Assembly (NCBI GenBank): GCA_007922225.1
Contig: ML679970.1
Coordinates: 39,415,460-39,479,459 of the forward strand
Source: Emydura subglobosa
Taxonomy: Eukaryota; Chordata; Testudines; Chelidae
Reading direction: 5' to 3'
DNA length: 64,000 bases
Position 1 is the stretch's first letter, and every line of letters begins with the position of its first letter. Positions 11,290 to 23,195 of the stretch are shown one piece after another. The position numbers and the translations under genes are program-made. The notes under the pieces are model-generated. The model saw nothing but the letters and a program-made list of their open reading frames with translations, ran no database searches and was not told where the DNA came from.

Positions 11290-12160
11290 AGGAAGGCAGT
11301 ATGGTGTAGTGAGTCTAAGGGAGCCAGGCGCTCTGGGTTCTATTACTGGCTCTGTCACTGACTCACTTTGTGACATGATGTGACCAAGTGGGAATTTTCT
11401 GTAATATTTTTATTATTCTTTTGCATGTCTCAGTTTCCCCTGTACTTTGCATTGCTAGCCAGGGTTAAACAGGGTTAAAATGTGGCTCTTGGTGCAGGGC
11501 AGGAGACAGGAGCTACTGTTTCACTTCACTGGCTGAGGTGGAATGAACGGATAGTTAGAGAACTGGCTGAAACTGACCCAGTATCAATGGAGGTTCCAGA
11601 AAGACAAGGGGAGCCCCACCAACTGAATGCCAACAAGGCGGGGGAGGGAGGAAGGAAGTGGGGGAGAGCAGGACACAGGCCAGAGACCCCCCCTTCCCAT
11701 GAGGTGGCTGCCGCCGACGGGAGGGGACTGGGGGAGAATGGGACACGGGCCCGCAGACACCCCCCCCCAATGTAAATATGGCCCCAGGCTCCGGAGACCC
11801 AGGATACACCACTGTCTGGCTTGGCTAGACTTGCTGCAGGGAACCATGGAGGGAGACAGGCTCGCCGGTGCCTAAAGGCCCAATTTTAGAGCCTGTGAGG
11901 CCACAGCCCTGACCTGTGGAATTGTCTGTGTCCTTGGGGCCCAGCCCACTAAAATGGTCACTCCCAAGGCACCAGTAATAGGCTGTGGCATGGACCAGAC
12001 CTTGTGAATCTGGGACACGTTCACTAGGTCACTTATCCACTCTGTGGCTCAGTTTCCCCATTCACAAGGCAGGGATAAGGCACCCGATCCAAATTATTTG
12101 GGCTCTTTGGAAGAAAGGTGCGACATAAGTACAAAATATCACTATTATTCCATTTCCTTT
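11290..12160 (+). repeat. MIR-like SINE split by an LTR-like insertion
   Basis: The 5' half (11290-11378; TATGGTGTAGTGAGTCTAAG, TCTGTCACTGACTCACTTTGTGAC) and 3' half (about 12022-12160; TAGGTCACTTATCCACTCTG, CAGTTTCCCC) are the two parts of one MIR. The intervening sequence starting TGTGACCAAGTGGGA at 11379 is a later insertion. It shares its start with the element at 7536. Confidence 0.6.
11379..12021 (+). mobile_element. LTR-like repeat nested in a MIR
   Basis: It starts with TGTGACCAAGTGGGA and is flanked on both sides by MIR sequence. GC-rich open frames inside it (11482-11875) have no recognisable domain and are treated as non-coding. The right border is not exact. Confidence 0.45.
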
Positions 12161-12477
12161 CCAGCTGATGGCCTGGCAAAGGGGATTCACAAGCCAGAGA
12201 AATTTTTTTAAAACCAAAGTAAAAATTCAGGAAAAATTTGTGTAAAAAAATCCCTGATTTACTTTAGATTTTCCAGAGCTTCAAAGTATTTAATACTCGC
12301 TGGCACATGAAGGCAATGAACATGATATCCAGTTCAGGACTGAGATATTCAGCATATTTGAGAATCATAAGCCGGGACTTCAGTGGCTTTTCATTTGTCT
12401 CAGGGGGATCAGTGCGAGGGGTCCTCGGAACCACCAGGCACCCAAAGATAAAAAATGAGCAGTGCATGTGCTCCTAC

Positions 12478-12542
12478 CTCTGAGCATTCTCTCTGGTGAG
12501 ATTCACAGCAGCTTCCTTTTTATCCACGGCTATCACCTGGCT
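12478..12542 (-). CDS. HEMK1: HEMK1 coding exon (SAM-binding region)
   Basis: This 65-bp exon has a TGTCCCAG acceptor and a GTAGGAG donor. It reads SQVIAVDKKEAAVNLTRENAQ and then a split Arg codon, quoted here as VIAVDKKEAAVNLTREN. It corresponds to human SRVIAVDKREAAISLTHENAQR. The VIAVD aspartate follows motif I and in the class I methyltransferase fold binds the ribose of S-adenosylmethionine. Confidence 0.95.
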
Positions 12543-13104
12543 CTGGGACACAAGGAAGAAAAACATGTTATGTCACCAAGATTACTGGTGTCGGCTGATG
12601 ACTGGACATACAGACTGTGGCAAAAGGGGGCAAACAAGATAGATGATGCCAATGTAACATTTTGGAAAGGGTCCCTCTGTCTTTCTAACACCAAAATCAG
12701 AAATAGCCCCTGCAGAATCCATTTTAGGATTTACCTGGAAGTAGGACACTTTGGGGTTGTAGAGTCACTTGGAACTTGGCCATCAGCATGACTGAATATG
12801 TTCATTACAGTTGCTAGCATTTTACCTTAATAAAAAGTCTTAGGGCCAGACTTTTGCTGCTATGAATCAGCTGGAATGAGAGGAGCTACACTGATTTGCA
12901 TCAGCTAACGATCAAGTCCTAAGTATATCTGTGACACTGGCAGACCAGGTGCCAGCTCATGCCAAGGCCCCAAAGCCACACTGAACACTGACAAATGTAT
13001 ACCTGGAAGCCAGTCTGGCTCACCTGTGTTAACATTTTTAAATAGATGTTAAGTTTATATAAATGTCTAGAGTTTGGACTTATTGAAACACTTGTGAGTT
13101 GCTG

Positions 13105-14061
13105 CATGCATTAATCTCACTTATAACAACTGTATCCCATGGTACAAGGTAATAGTTAAGTGTTTGCTTTGTAACTATAAAAGTATTTGCTGTGAAATCG
13201 GAAACCTCCAGAGTCAGGGAGAAGCATTACCAAGTGTGATACACTATTTTACCACAAGAGATGTCATCTCCCGCCCAACAAAAGAAGGCCTGTAGACACC
13301 AGATGAACCTCTGCGGAACATCAGCAAACAAAAGACTTTGCTGATTGCTTCCTCCACATCCATGAAGAGGGGACATGCACAAACCTTCATCCCATCACAG
13401 TTTGAACTCTGGGGAAGGAAATAAAAATCCCTGACCAGAAGGGCCTGTGTCCCTATGCTGTTTGAACTTCAGGGAGAGGGCAAGACTTCCAAGCATAAGC
13501 AAGGGATCCCCAGCGTTTACCTTGGGCTAGCCCACAATAAAGGACGTAAAGAGCTTGCACATTACAGCAGCTTCTATTGCCTTTTGAAACCTAAGATTAT
13601 AATTCATTTGTGTGTGTGTATGTATGTGTGTATGTTTACCTGCTTTAACTTCGTAAATAACTCCGATTTCTTTTACCTAGTTAATAAATCTTTAGTTAGT
13701 TAATCACAGATTGCCTACAAGCATTGTCTTTGGGGAGAGATCTAAAGTACAACTGACCTGGGGCAAGTGACTGGTCCTTTGGGACTGGGAGTAACTTGAA
13801 TATTGTTGTGATTTTTGGTGTAAGGGACCATCCCTCACAAAAGCAGGCTTGCCTGGGTGGCAAGATAGACTAGAGTGCCCAAGAGGACTGTCTGTGACTC
13901 CGTAAGACAAGACTGTTATAGTGCTTGAGAAGGTCACACTTGATATTCGGTTGGTGAAATCTAATATACAACACACAACCAGTTTGGGGTTTGTGTCCCA
14001 GTTTGTAAGGCTGCCCTGAAGCTGACACCCTTGCTTATGAGCCACTCGAGACAGTTTGACA
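13105..14061 (+). mobile_element. solo LTR of an endogenous retrovirus
   Basis: The block has the features of a long reptile ERV LTR. Its 5' part contains AGCATTACCAAGTGTGATA and GAACTCTGGGGAAGGAAATAAA, an AATAAA signal lies at about 13683, a U5-like part contains TGTCTGTGACTCC, and the end is CAGTTTGACA at 14061. GCAT precedes the likely start and follows the end, a possible 4-bp target duplication. There is no internal viral coding sequence, so it is a solo LTR. Confidence 0.6.
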
Positions 14062-15254
14062 GCATCAGCTGGTAACCTGGGACACAGTAGCCAAGCAGAA
14101 TAGAGAGCAAAGGGTAGACAGAAGTCCAGGGGAGATTGAATCCATGCCCTAACGAATCCACCACGGCTTTAAAAGGAGACACAGTGTTTGCTGGGATAGG
14201 TGACCTGGGGTTCGCAGTCCATTATGCAGAGCTCGAGCCTAGTGGAAACCATAAATGAAAAATTGCTAATTCTTTACCTCACTGCAGCATTAGGGCTATA
14301 ACTTTGTCTATTCACTCAAGGCTCATGTATGTTGGCCACCTGGGGAAAGGCTGATGTCACATACAAGGACAGACTGACGCATTTGTTTATGTCTAATAGG
14401 CGAGGAGAGCAGTCTGGTGCTTGAGTAGGGAAACCAAGAAATTTATAACTTGGCATAGTGGAAACTACGCATCAGCCCAACAGGTCACTAGGTGAAGGGA
14501 CATGTGCAACAGGCACAACCCTCCAGAGACCTTACATACCAACCCTTAATACTTCCTCTCAGTGGCCGTGACAGTTTTAGTAAGGCATGCAACAACTCAT
14601 CTGCATGCTTTAGGTAGTCCAAAATGGCGTCATCCATGCAGCATGACCTCACAAATACTGTATGTTCCCAGGTGAAGCTGGGTGGAAGACACCATTTTGT
14701 TCTACCAAAGGACGTCCTCCCTGGGAGCCAGACGGAGTTGTTCAGTGGGCTGGGTGCACTAGCTGGACAACACACAACCAGTTGGCATGCAAAACATGCC
14801 TTGCATACACAGATGGCATGCCACTGATTCTTCTCCTTCAAGGGTGATCAGCCATGGTGAGTCTGAGGGATGAACTGATCTCCAGATCTTAGGTAAGGGA
14901 AGGAATTTTCTCCCCAGGGCATGTGGGCAGGGACCCTGGGTTATTGTCCCCTCCTGGAGCACTGAGCAGGGATTTTCCATTGCGATCTGGGGTGGATATC
15001 CCGCATGACTGATAACCTGAAACTGAAGGGGACTTTAGTCATTTATGGACCCCAGTTATTCCTGTGCCTCTCTTTCCTCCTTTGCTGGGGAGGGGTTATG
15101 TTACTGGGGAAGGGACAGGCACCAAAACCGGTAGTTAGTAGTGGTTAGGCCGCTGGTGAACTGTGACTGCTGCTCATTACATTGATCACAAACGCCTCAT
15201 TCTTTCCTTGTGCTCTTTTGTCTGTCTGTATCTATCTGTTGACTTGTCTTATGC

Positions 15255-15345
15255 CTAGACTGTCAGCTCTTTGGGGCAGGGACCAGCTTTTTGTTACATG
15301 TTAGTACAACAACTAGATCAATGGGAATCAGTGCTACCATAATAC
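15255..15345 (+). repeat. ancient SINE-like repeat, 'GGGGCAGGGA' family
   Basis: GACTGTCAGCTCTTTGGGG, GCAGGGACCAGC and TTTTTGTTAC mark a widespread amniote repeat, also present at 25705, 30046 and 42765. It ends about 20 bp from the donor of the HEMK1 exon 15368-15529. Confidence 0.6.
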
Positions 15346-15367
15346 AAAAGATGAAAAGCTCACTCAC

Positions 15368-15529
15368 CTCAGGCAGTTTGCTCAGTAAACTCAGTGCAAT
15401 GGCTCCAGAGCCACAGCCTATCTCCAGGATCACAGGATGAAGGACAGCAGTGGGGCACTGGTGACCTGCATTAACCAGAGGGCTCATGCTTCTCCGGGAT
15501 TCTTCTTGCAGCACTAAGGAGACCAGATC
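15368..15529 (-). CDS. HEMK1: HEMK1 coding exon with SAM-binding motif I
   Basis: This 162-bp exon (54 codons, phase 0 at both ends) has a TGCTAG acceptor and a GTGAGTG donor. It contains VILEIGCGSGAIALSLLSKL, the glycine-rich motif I that binds S-adenosylmethionine, matching human LILEVGCGSGAISLSLLSQL. The preceding linker (SLVLQEESRRSMSPLVNAGH region) is several residues longer than the human one and poorly conserved. It connects the N-terminal substrate-recognition helices to the catalytic domain. Confidence 0.95.
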
Positions 15530-16970
15530 CTAGCAGAAAATAGAGAGAGCTATTTCTGGTGATGATTCAAACTAACACCCTAAAGCTGGGAAAGGGAGGG
15601 TGAAAGAACTCCATTTTTCACCTTTGTAAACAAATCAAATGCATATCTATATTGTAAAAAAAAAAAAAAAACCAACATGTGCAGCATCTCAGTCTGACTG
15701 AGATCCCAGATACAACTTCAGCTCCACAGAGTGCTTGGATTGAAACCAGATCTGCAGGTTTCCCACAGCTCTTTTGCGACCTTTTAGGAAATCTGAAAAG
15801 AATAAGCAGATGGAATACATCCCTCCCCACCCCACACACACACCTTTCATTTGCCACAACCATTATCCTTTATCTCTGAAAGCCTCACTACTTGAGAGTC
15901 TTAGCCTTGCGATTTCTGAAACTCTACTCACTGTTTTAAATAGTCTGGTGGCAAGACTGCAACATCTAAAGCACTAAAACCAACCAGCAGATGGACAAGA
16001 ACTAAATAACTGGCCCAAGCAAGTAGGCTAACTGCACTGGCTTGCAATGTGCAACTACACACGATGCTTTATTATTGTAAGGTCACTCAGGAATGGCTTG
16101 CTGCTAGCATGGATTTTTATTTTATTTTGACAAGTCAACACTGAGACCTTTATTGTGAATTGCAAATAAAAATCCATAACAAGGAATTACATGGATTTTG
16201 CCAACGGGTATACAGCAGAAAAATAGTCCAGCGTAAATTACAGCCTTCCCATTCTTACTGGCAACATTCTATATCAATACATGAAGTAACAATGCGTGAC
16301 TGGTAGGAAGGTCAGATTCCTTTATGTGAAATACTAGATTTTTCTAGAGGAGCCAGCATTGAGCTGCCTGCAGAGAAAACCCTATTTGCATGCACATCCC
16401 AGCATTTTCCCACACCCTGCTTTGGAAATCAGGTCTGAAGTGGGTTAGAGAGCACAGAAGGCCTCAGGCAAAACTGCTTGGTTCATCTAACTCTGATGGT
16501 TACTCCACATCACAGACCTGTTTGTGGCATCACAGCTAAAGCTGGTGTGGAAACAGTTAAGATGTTGCAAAGAGGTGAAGAAATAAGCAGCTAGGGCAGA
16601 GGAGCCCATAAGAAACCAAGATTCTATTTCAATGAAGATATCCCTAACAATAAAAGATGAGCAGGTGAAATATCTGTGAGAGGTCAGCTGCCTTCCTAGG
16701 AAACCTCCAGAAACATTTTCATACAAGGCATGAGCTTCTCTTCAACCCATAAAAGAAAAAATCCACACACACACTGTCTCCAAGTGAGAACTGGAACTTG
16801 CAGCTGATGAGCAGCCTGGCTTGTTTCAATGTTACCCTGACCTGGACTTGACTCTGCAAAAGGCAGTTTGACTGGCCCATTTTTAAAGGGAGCTCTTTGT
16901 CCATGGATTCCTCCTGCAGCAGGGCCAGAGCGCATGCAGGTGAACTCAGGACTCCGTGTACGGTGGTGTA
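15530..16970. other. intronic, nothing identified
   Basis: Apart from a poly-A run at about 15655-15671, I see no exon or nameable repeat. The stretch belongs to the 18.9-kb intron between HEMK1 exons 15368-15529 and 34457-34550. Confidence 0.4.
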
Positions 16971-16971
16971 G

Positions 16972-17262
16972 TGTGCCTCTGGACAGAGCTATACCACAAA
17001 GTGCTGTTGGCATAGCTACGTCGCTCACCAGCGTGAAAAAACTGCCCCTACCAGCCGACAGAGCTATGTTGGAAAACCCCCCAGCGTAGATTAAACTGGA
17101 CTGACTACTTAGCTCCTGTCAGCATAGCTAACGTCATTCAGGGAGGTGATGTAAATATACGGCCAGAAAAACTCTTCCTGTTGGCATAAGTTGCACCTAC
17201 ATTAGGGGACTCTGCCGATATACCTATTTCAGCAAAGCATTTATTGTGTAGACAAGACCCCT
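16972..17262. repeat. MITE, 'tctacact' palindromic family
   Basis: It contains GGCATAGCTACGTCGCTCA, CCCCAGCGTAGATTAAACTGG and the right end ATTGTGTAGACAAGACCCC, typical of the palindromic reptile MITE. The left border is approximate. Confidence 0.5.
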
Positions 17263-17559
17263 CTCACAGGGTTGCCACCTTTGGAATTGCTGGTAGCCAG
17301 ATCCCTGAGGACCCACACCTGCTCAGTCTCTCCCCCCAAGGCCCCTCCCCCTTCCCTGCCTCTCCCCTGGGGACCCCACCCATCACTAGCTGGATTGTCT
17401 CCACCTCTCTCCTCCCACAGCTGGGCTCCCTCTGCTCCTGGGCTGGGACAGGAAGGGAGCTGCTGCATCCTGACAAGGAGCCTGCCTGCAGACTGTAGGC
17501 AGTCCCAGGTGTGCAAGGGCTGGCGCAGGTTAATGACCTGGCAGCTCTGCCGCCCCATG

Positions 17560-17705
17560 GTAACCAGACTTTTGGGGTCCGGTCAGTATGTCTGACCGGA
17601 CACTGCCAGGTCCCCTTTTCGATCGGACTTTGTGTCAGTCCCAGGATATTAGAGAGACAGGGTGGGTGAGGTAATAACTTTCATTGGACCAGCTTCTCCA
17701 ACAGG
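17560..17705 (-). repeat. two abutting old repeats
   Basis: At 17560-17632, TTTTGGGGTCCGGTCAGTA and CTGCCAGGTCCCCTTTT match a second copy at about 29215-29310. At 17638-17705 the minus strand carries TGGTCCAATGAAAGTTATTACC, quoted here to 20 bases as GGTCCAATGAAAGTTATTAC, and CACCCTGTCTCTCTAATATC. That is the tail of a family also seen at 42900-43012. Confidence 0.5.
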
Positions 17706-17949
17706 GCAATCTTCCTAGTTGACTTCACTAGCTGCTGGCATAGCCACATCCCCAAGACCATATCCTCCAACCAGAGGAGGTACTTCTTGCTTAGCAGTAT
17801 GGAAGTCTGCAACACCTTTGGCCATATTTTTATTCTCATAACTGATGTATGTAGAAAACAGGAGTTGCCTTCCCCAACATCCTATGTAGTTAATCCAACA
17901 ATCTCCTCCATAGTTTTCAACCAGTTATAATTCAAGACAAACTGTACAT

Positions 17950-19702
17950 CACAGAAGTCAAGTCCTCTGACCATACTGGAGGTAATCAAGGGCACTGGGC
18001 TTTCCCTATTGATAAAATGATGTAAAGCTGTCTCCTGGTCTCTTTGAAAGCAGTCTCACAGGAACACCCTTTAGAATTAAGGTAATCTTTCAGCCAGCCT
18101 AACTCCCCATTATGGTTTCTAATGATGAGTGACCACAACTTTTTCTTGACATCTTCAGTGAAGGACTTACAAAAACCACTTTCTGATCCTCTTGCACTCA
18201 AACTCCTTTGTGTGTGATGTTAACAACTGGAGAACCATCTTTATTTTTCTCCCCTAACAGGGTCATCTTTTCTTTTGGTATGGACTTTTTTTTAGCCCTA
18301 CTCTGGTTAGGGCTACAGTCTGCTGTCTCCAGTCCTTTGGGTGGGAAGTGAGACCATGTCTCTTTCCTCTTTACTTCCGTTTCCTCCTGGATGACTGTTT
18401 CCACATCACTAATATGGTGGCCTTTCCTCTCAGAGGGTTATAGCACCACCTCGCTCTACTCATCTTTCACTTGACATTCCCCAGAGCTTTTGTACCTTTC
18501 TTCAAGGCTGCTCTCTCTGCCTTCTCATCCTAAACCTCAACGATCTGGGATTGCCAGAGGATTTCCTCATGAAGCTCTTCCAGGTCTTTCTCCAACAACA
18601 AATGCTGTTGCTCACGGTTTTCTTCTTTCACCCTCAAGCGGGCCTACTGCTAGTCTCGTTTTATGGATTGAGCCAAGACACTGTCCCTGGAGAAGCATCT
18701 CTCTTCCAATTTGGCCTGCACATCTGTCTAGACTTGGCTGACCTAAAGATGTATTTATTTCCTTGAGCCAGCTGTTCACTATCTCTCTGCTCCTCTTCTG
18801 GCACTGCTTGCTTTCTATGTCCAGTGCTCCTTGACCCTGGTATCCGGCAGTCCCCACTGTCAGACCACCCATCATGCAGTGCCTGGCATTTGCCATATTT
18901 ATCAACGGTAAGCTTTTCCCACATTTGGACCGTCTCAGCCTTCATCTGCTAACGCAGGTGCTGGAGCTGATTCTTTAACATGGGGCTTCCTGGAAGGTAA
19001 CCCCGATCTTTCTCTGAAGAATGACATACTTGGTTTATAGCCATAACCAAGTGGCTTCTCTCATTCTCTGCAACCAGCTCTTTCTGCCTGTCTTCTAGTA
19101 GCTAGATTTGTTCAGCCAGCTCCAATAAGAAGCTATCATCTAGAACTGCAAGTTACCTAACTGTTCAATATCACCATCTGAGCCCTAATTACACCTGTTT
19201 CCCAGGTCTGACAGCCCCTTGGTCCAAAGCTCTTATGGGGCAGCATCTTCTAACAGGCCCCTTTTCCCCACACTTAAAACAAATTACCCCCAGCGTATCT
19301 TCCTCATCCCACACTGTCCCCCCTCAGTCCTTTGTTCAGTTTCTGCAGCTGCCTGGAACCCAGTATCCTTAATAGTCCAGACCGCTCTAGGTGTTCCAGT
19401 TCCCTGTGTCAGTCAGCAATCCAGATAGTCTCTTATTCTCCAGGGACAGACCCAACATGCCCATCTTGGTAACAGCCCGCGCACCGATTGTCAGGACCAC
19501 ACCTCACCTCCCCTTTCAGTGGTCGTGATGAACTAGCCTGTCCCCTCACTGCCATTGCTGAGCCCCTCACCAAGCCAAAGACTGCAATGTCTGGGATCAT
19601 CCCAGCCTGGGAACTCGGACATCTCACAACCAGCCTGTCCCTCAAAGGGGTAATATACTCCTTCACAGACCCCATCCCAGGGCAAGCACCCTGATATTTC
19701 AC
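17950..19702 (-). pseudogene. decayed coding remnant with coiled-coil and zinc-knuckle-like text
   Basis: I do not recognise this with certainty. Reading leftwards on the minus strand, broken frames keep a protein-like composition for about 1.7 kb. A first block starts near 19702 (LVVRCPSSQAGM). A zinc-knuckle-like CFKCGEKGPVRRCCP follows at about 19245-19290, with the usual His replaced by Pro. Next is charged, helix-forming text (LLEDRQKELVAENERSH near 19070; EEQRDSEQLAQGN near 18790; LLLEKDLEELHEEI near 18570; KFETVIQEETEVKRKE-like text near 18400). Last comes a block at 17986-18201. There are many stops and shifts. It could be a retroelement gag remnant or a retropseudogene. There are no introns that I can define. 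Confidence 0.35.
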
Positions 19703-19764
19703 TTAGAAAATATGCTTCTCTGAGAGAAATCAGCTCTCATGTGACCACAGAGCAAGGAGATTAA

Positions 19765-20100
19765 GGGCTTGTCTACACAGGGAAACTGATCAGCATAGCT
19801 ATAGCAGGAAAAAGGGTATGCCTACAGGGCAATTAAACAGCTGTGGCTGGCCTGCATCAGCTGACACAGGCTCGAGGGGCTCATGCTACAGGGCTGTACA
19901 ATTGTGATAGAGATGCTTGGGCTGGAGCCCGATCTCTGGGACCCTGCAAGTAAGTGGGGAGGGTCCGGAGCTCAGGCTCCAGCCCAAGCCCAAACATCTA
20001 CATCACAATTATAAAGCCCCACAGCCTGAGCCATGTGAGTCCGAGTCAGCTGACACGGGCCAGCGGCAGCTGTTTAACTGCCATGTAGCCATACCCTAAT
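19765..20100. repeat. MITE, 'tctacac' palindromic family
   Basis: The left end GGGCTTGTCTACACAGGG and inner palindromic arms (CAGCTGTGGCTGGCCTGCAT against AGCGGCAGCTGTTTAACTGC) mark a fold-back element. The right end reads GTAGCCATACCCTAATT. Confidence 0.55.
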
Positions 20101-20118
20101 TGTTCCATCATAGTTTGT

Positions 20119-20211
20119 CAATATAACTTCCCCTGAGGACACTCTTCCAGAATAAAAGTGACTTTATTCTAGAATTCTGGAATAGAGTGTCCGCAAACGG
20201 GAATTATATTG
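20119..20211. repeat. 93-bp palindromic MITE
   Basis: The two ends are near-perfect inverted repeats: CAATATAACTTCCC at the left and CAATATAATTCCC read inward from the right. The centre is also inverted (AGAATAAAAGTGACTTTATTCT). The whole element would fold into a single hairpin. Confidence 0.8.
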
Positions 20212-21184
20212 AGATAACTATAGAAGGATATCCACTACAGCTGTGTCAGTCAATTTCCCCCACAGACAAACAGCCTTGTATTCAGATGGGAACTGCATCC
20301 CTCAGATCCCACTCTGCATCATCAGACTGGAGCCTCCTGCTGCGAAGCAGCAATAAAATTGTCGTATGCACTGAGAAGAGATGCCAGCACTTGACATAGC
20401 CATGGAGACACTGAGCACAAACCTCACCGCCATGCGCTCCAAGTGCAAGCTACATTTCTTTGACCTTGTATTCCCTAACAAATACATATCCATATGAATC
20501 CTAACCCTCAACCCCCTAACCCCTATAAAAATGCACTCCAATGCACACACTGCTCCCTCTGGGGAGAGGCTGAGAGAACAAACAACATGTGACAGGTTTT
20601 ATGTTACTTAACGCACTATTGGAAAGCACTCAAATACTATAGTGATGAGTGCGGTATAAGAAATATAGAATAGAAACAGTGACAGGTTTCTAAAACGGTG
20701 TTAGATATTAAACAATATACTGTATATATTCTCACATTGAGAGTATTCACTGAGCTAATTACTGCTATATAATGCAAATTTCTTTTCAGTAACCTCAATC
20801 CACCAATCTAACAGACAACGGCATAATAAGATCCAAGGGCTGGAAGATGAAGTTATGATAATTCTAACTGGAAGTCATAGGAACCATTTTAGCAGTCAAA
20901 GTAATTAACTTTTAGAACAGATTATCAAGGGACAGGATGAATTCTCCATCACTTGCTGTCTTTAAACTGAGAATGGATGCCTTTCTAAAAAATACACTCT
21001 AGTTCAGACACAATTTGTTGGGCTCAATAGTGCCGCTTACATATTCCTTTACTGTAGGATTTTACATGCAGTACATCAGACCAAATAATCATAGTGCTCT
21101 TAAAAATCTATGAAAATTGGATATTGAATCACTCTGTCTAACTTAAGTGTGTATACAGCCCCATTACTACAGTATGCTGAGCAC

Positions 21185-21605
21185 CTAACACTAATGTATT
21201 TATCCTCACAACACCCCTATGATGCAGGGAAGTGCTATTATTCCCATTGTACAGATGGCGAACTGAAGCCATGTCTACACTATAGGTGGTACAGCAGCAC
21301 AGTTGCAGCTATGCTCCAGTAGCGCTATAGCGTGGATGCTTCCTATGTCAATGGAAAAGGTTTTTCCATCAGTATAAGTAATCCACCTTCCTGAACAGTG
21401 GTAGCTAGGTCAACAGAAGAAAACTTCTATACCGGGGGCTAGGTCAGCTTAACTAAGAAACACAGCTAGATCGGTCTAAATTTTAAGTGTAAACCAGGCC
21501 TGTGTGACTTTTCCCAAGGTCACAGAGGAAGTCTGTGGCAAAGCAGGGAAGTGAACCTGGGTCTTCCAAGCCCAAATTCCCTACCACTAGGCCATCTTTC
21601 CTTTT
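21185..21605 (-). repeat. MIR split by a palindromic MITE
   Basis: The MIR halves are 21185-21270 (ATTCCCATTGTACAGATGGC) and about 21500-21605 (AAGGTCACAGAGGAAGTCTG, ACCTGGGTCTTCCAAGCCC). The insert at about 21270-21500 starts GCCATGTCTACACTATAGG and ends TTTTAAGTGTAAACCAGGCC. It is a copy of the MITE that also lies at 24500-24745 in the opposite orientation. Confidence 0.7.
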
Positions 21606-22483
21606 CTGGCATAGCTTTGAAAATCTAAGTTGAGTGTCCCTATCTCAGGCTACTGTGCAAGTAGATTGAAAAGGATAGGGGGATGGACTCTTTGTGGAAA
21701 GATTAAGGCCAGAATCAGATTGTGCACATCATTTCAACACACAGTGGCTGGCTGCCACTGAACTGCTTTTTTGTTCTGCTTTTACTGCAGCATATTAAAA
21801 ATGTAAAACACACATTAACAATTCACTTTAGAAATTCAACCTAGTTAGATATTTACCCTTGAGCACTGGAAAGATGTGTTATCCACTCGATGGAGAAATG
21901 CTCACTTATGGGGCTATTAAGGTGCAGATTATTGCTTACAATAAGTATCATTAGAGCCAGCATGCATGCAGCCCACATGCTCAAAATCCTGCTGATCTGA
22001 ATCACTGCTATAGATAGTGGCAAAGCTGTTGGATTTATGCTCCTTCCTATGCAACTGAGTGTGCATAAGGGTAGGTTGTTTAAAAGAAAATTTCCTTTCT
22101 ACTCCCAGGAATAACCTCCACCAGCACCTTTGCTCTGGCATGCAATATAATAGTCTTTGAGGAAGGGGTGACATGAGGAGGGGGGACAGATTGTGAGATC
22201 CTCCTCTCCTTTTGCCAGCGGAAATAGGGCCCAGGCACCCTTTTGCATGACCTACAGAGCCACTAACAGCCTTCAAGGAGAGACAGCACATTTCTCCCAA
22301 AGGCTGGATACCTAAAGGTGATCCACAGCAGAAGGGAAGGCTGCAGAAAGGAGGGAGAGAAGAGGATGGTGACCCTAGAGTGCACCAGAAGAAGTGAGGA
22401 GAGGGCAGAATACTGACCCAAGAAGGGAAGCAGTGACCAGGAGATAGGGTCGGGGGAGGTGGGCTGGACCACAGGAGCATTTA

Positions 22484-22765
22484 GGCCATGTCTATACATA
22501 CAGCACTGCAGCAGCGCAGCTTATTGATCCACCTGCACCACTGCAGCGAGTCTGGTGAATACGCTCTATGCCGATGGGAGAAAGTTCTCCCATCAACATG
22601 AAAAACCCTCACCTCTGCAAGCGGCCTCAGCTGTGTTGGCGGGAGAAGCTCTCCCGCTGACATAGTGCTTGTGCACACCAATGCTTAAGTCAGTGTAACT
22701 TACGTCGCTGAGGCAGGTGGAATATTCACCCCCCTGAGCGACAAGTTTTGCAGACATAGGCAGTA
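22484..22765. repeat. MITE, 'tctatac' palindromic family
   Basis: The left end GGCCATGTCTATACATACAG, internal inverted arms (GGGAGAAAGTTCTCCC and GGGAGAAGCTCTCCCGC), and TAACTTACGTCGCTGAGG near the right mark the common reptile MITE. The right end (TTGCAGACATAGG) is decayed. Confidence 0.6.
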
Positions 22766-23059
22766 GTGTAGTTTTAGCCTTCGTGTGGGAGTTTCACTGC
22801 CAGAATGAAAGCTTGAAATTTCCCCCCACAGAGGAGAAGGCCGGTTTCCACAATCCCACCCAGGGTAGGGACAAAGATTATTTCCCCACATCTGCAGCAC
22901 TCCTATCTTTGCCCACATAAGGAGCGCCCATCCACTGCACTCTCCCACCAGCAAGCAGGGGCATGGCCCACCTTCAAGCTGTCTATTGTCCAGCAGTTTT
23001 GCTCTAATGCCTTTTGTTAGTCTGTGAAAGATGGATGGGTGCTGCAGCAGGCACTCAGC

Positions 23060-23195
23060 CAAGACTTAGGAGACCAGGGATTAATTCCTAGCTCTGCCAC
23101 AGAATAACCAAGTCACAGTCTCTTTCTGTACCTCAGTCTCCTGCCTTACACTGGGGACTATGATAATTTCCCATTTCACAAGGGCAACATGTGGA
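23060..23195 (+). repeat. MIR-like SINE
   Basis: TTAGGAGACCAGGGATTAAT, CTAGCTCTGCCACAGAATAA and CTCAGTCTCCTGCC followed by an ATGATAATTTCCC tail are MIR landmarks in the plus orientation. Confidence 0.65.

Noticed and set aside
13105..14061. An intact endogenous retrovirus
   Set aside because: Only one LTR is present and no gag, pol or env text lies next to it.
21929..22480. 183-codon open frame, minus strand
   Set aside because: Longest frame in the window but rich in Ser/Pro/Leu with no domain, no splice or start context and no match to known proteins that I recognise.
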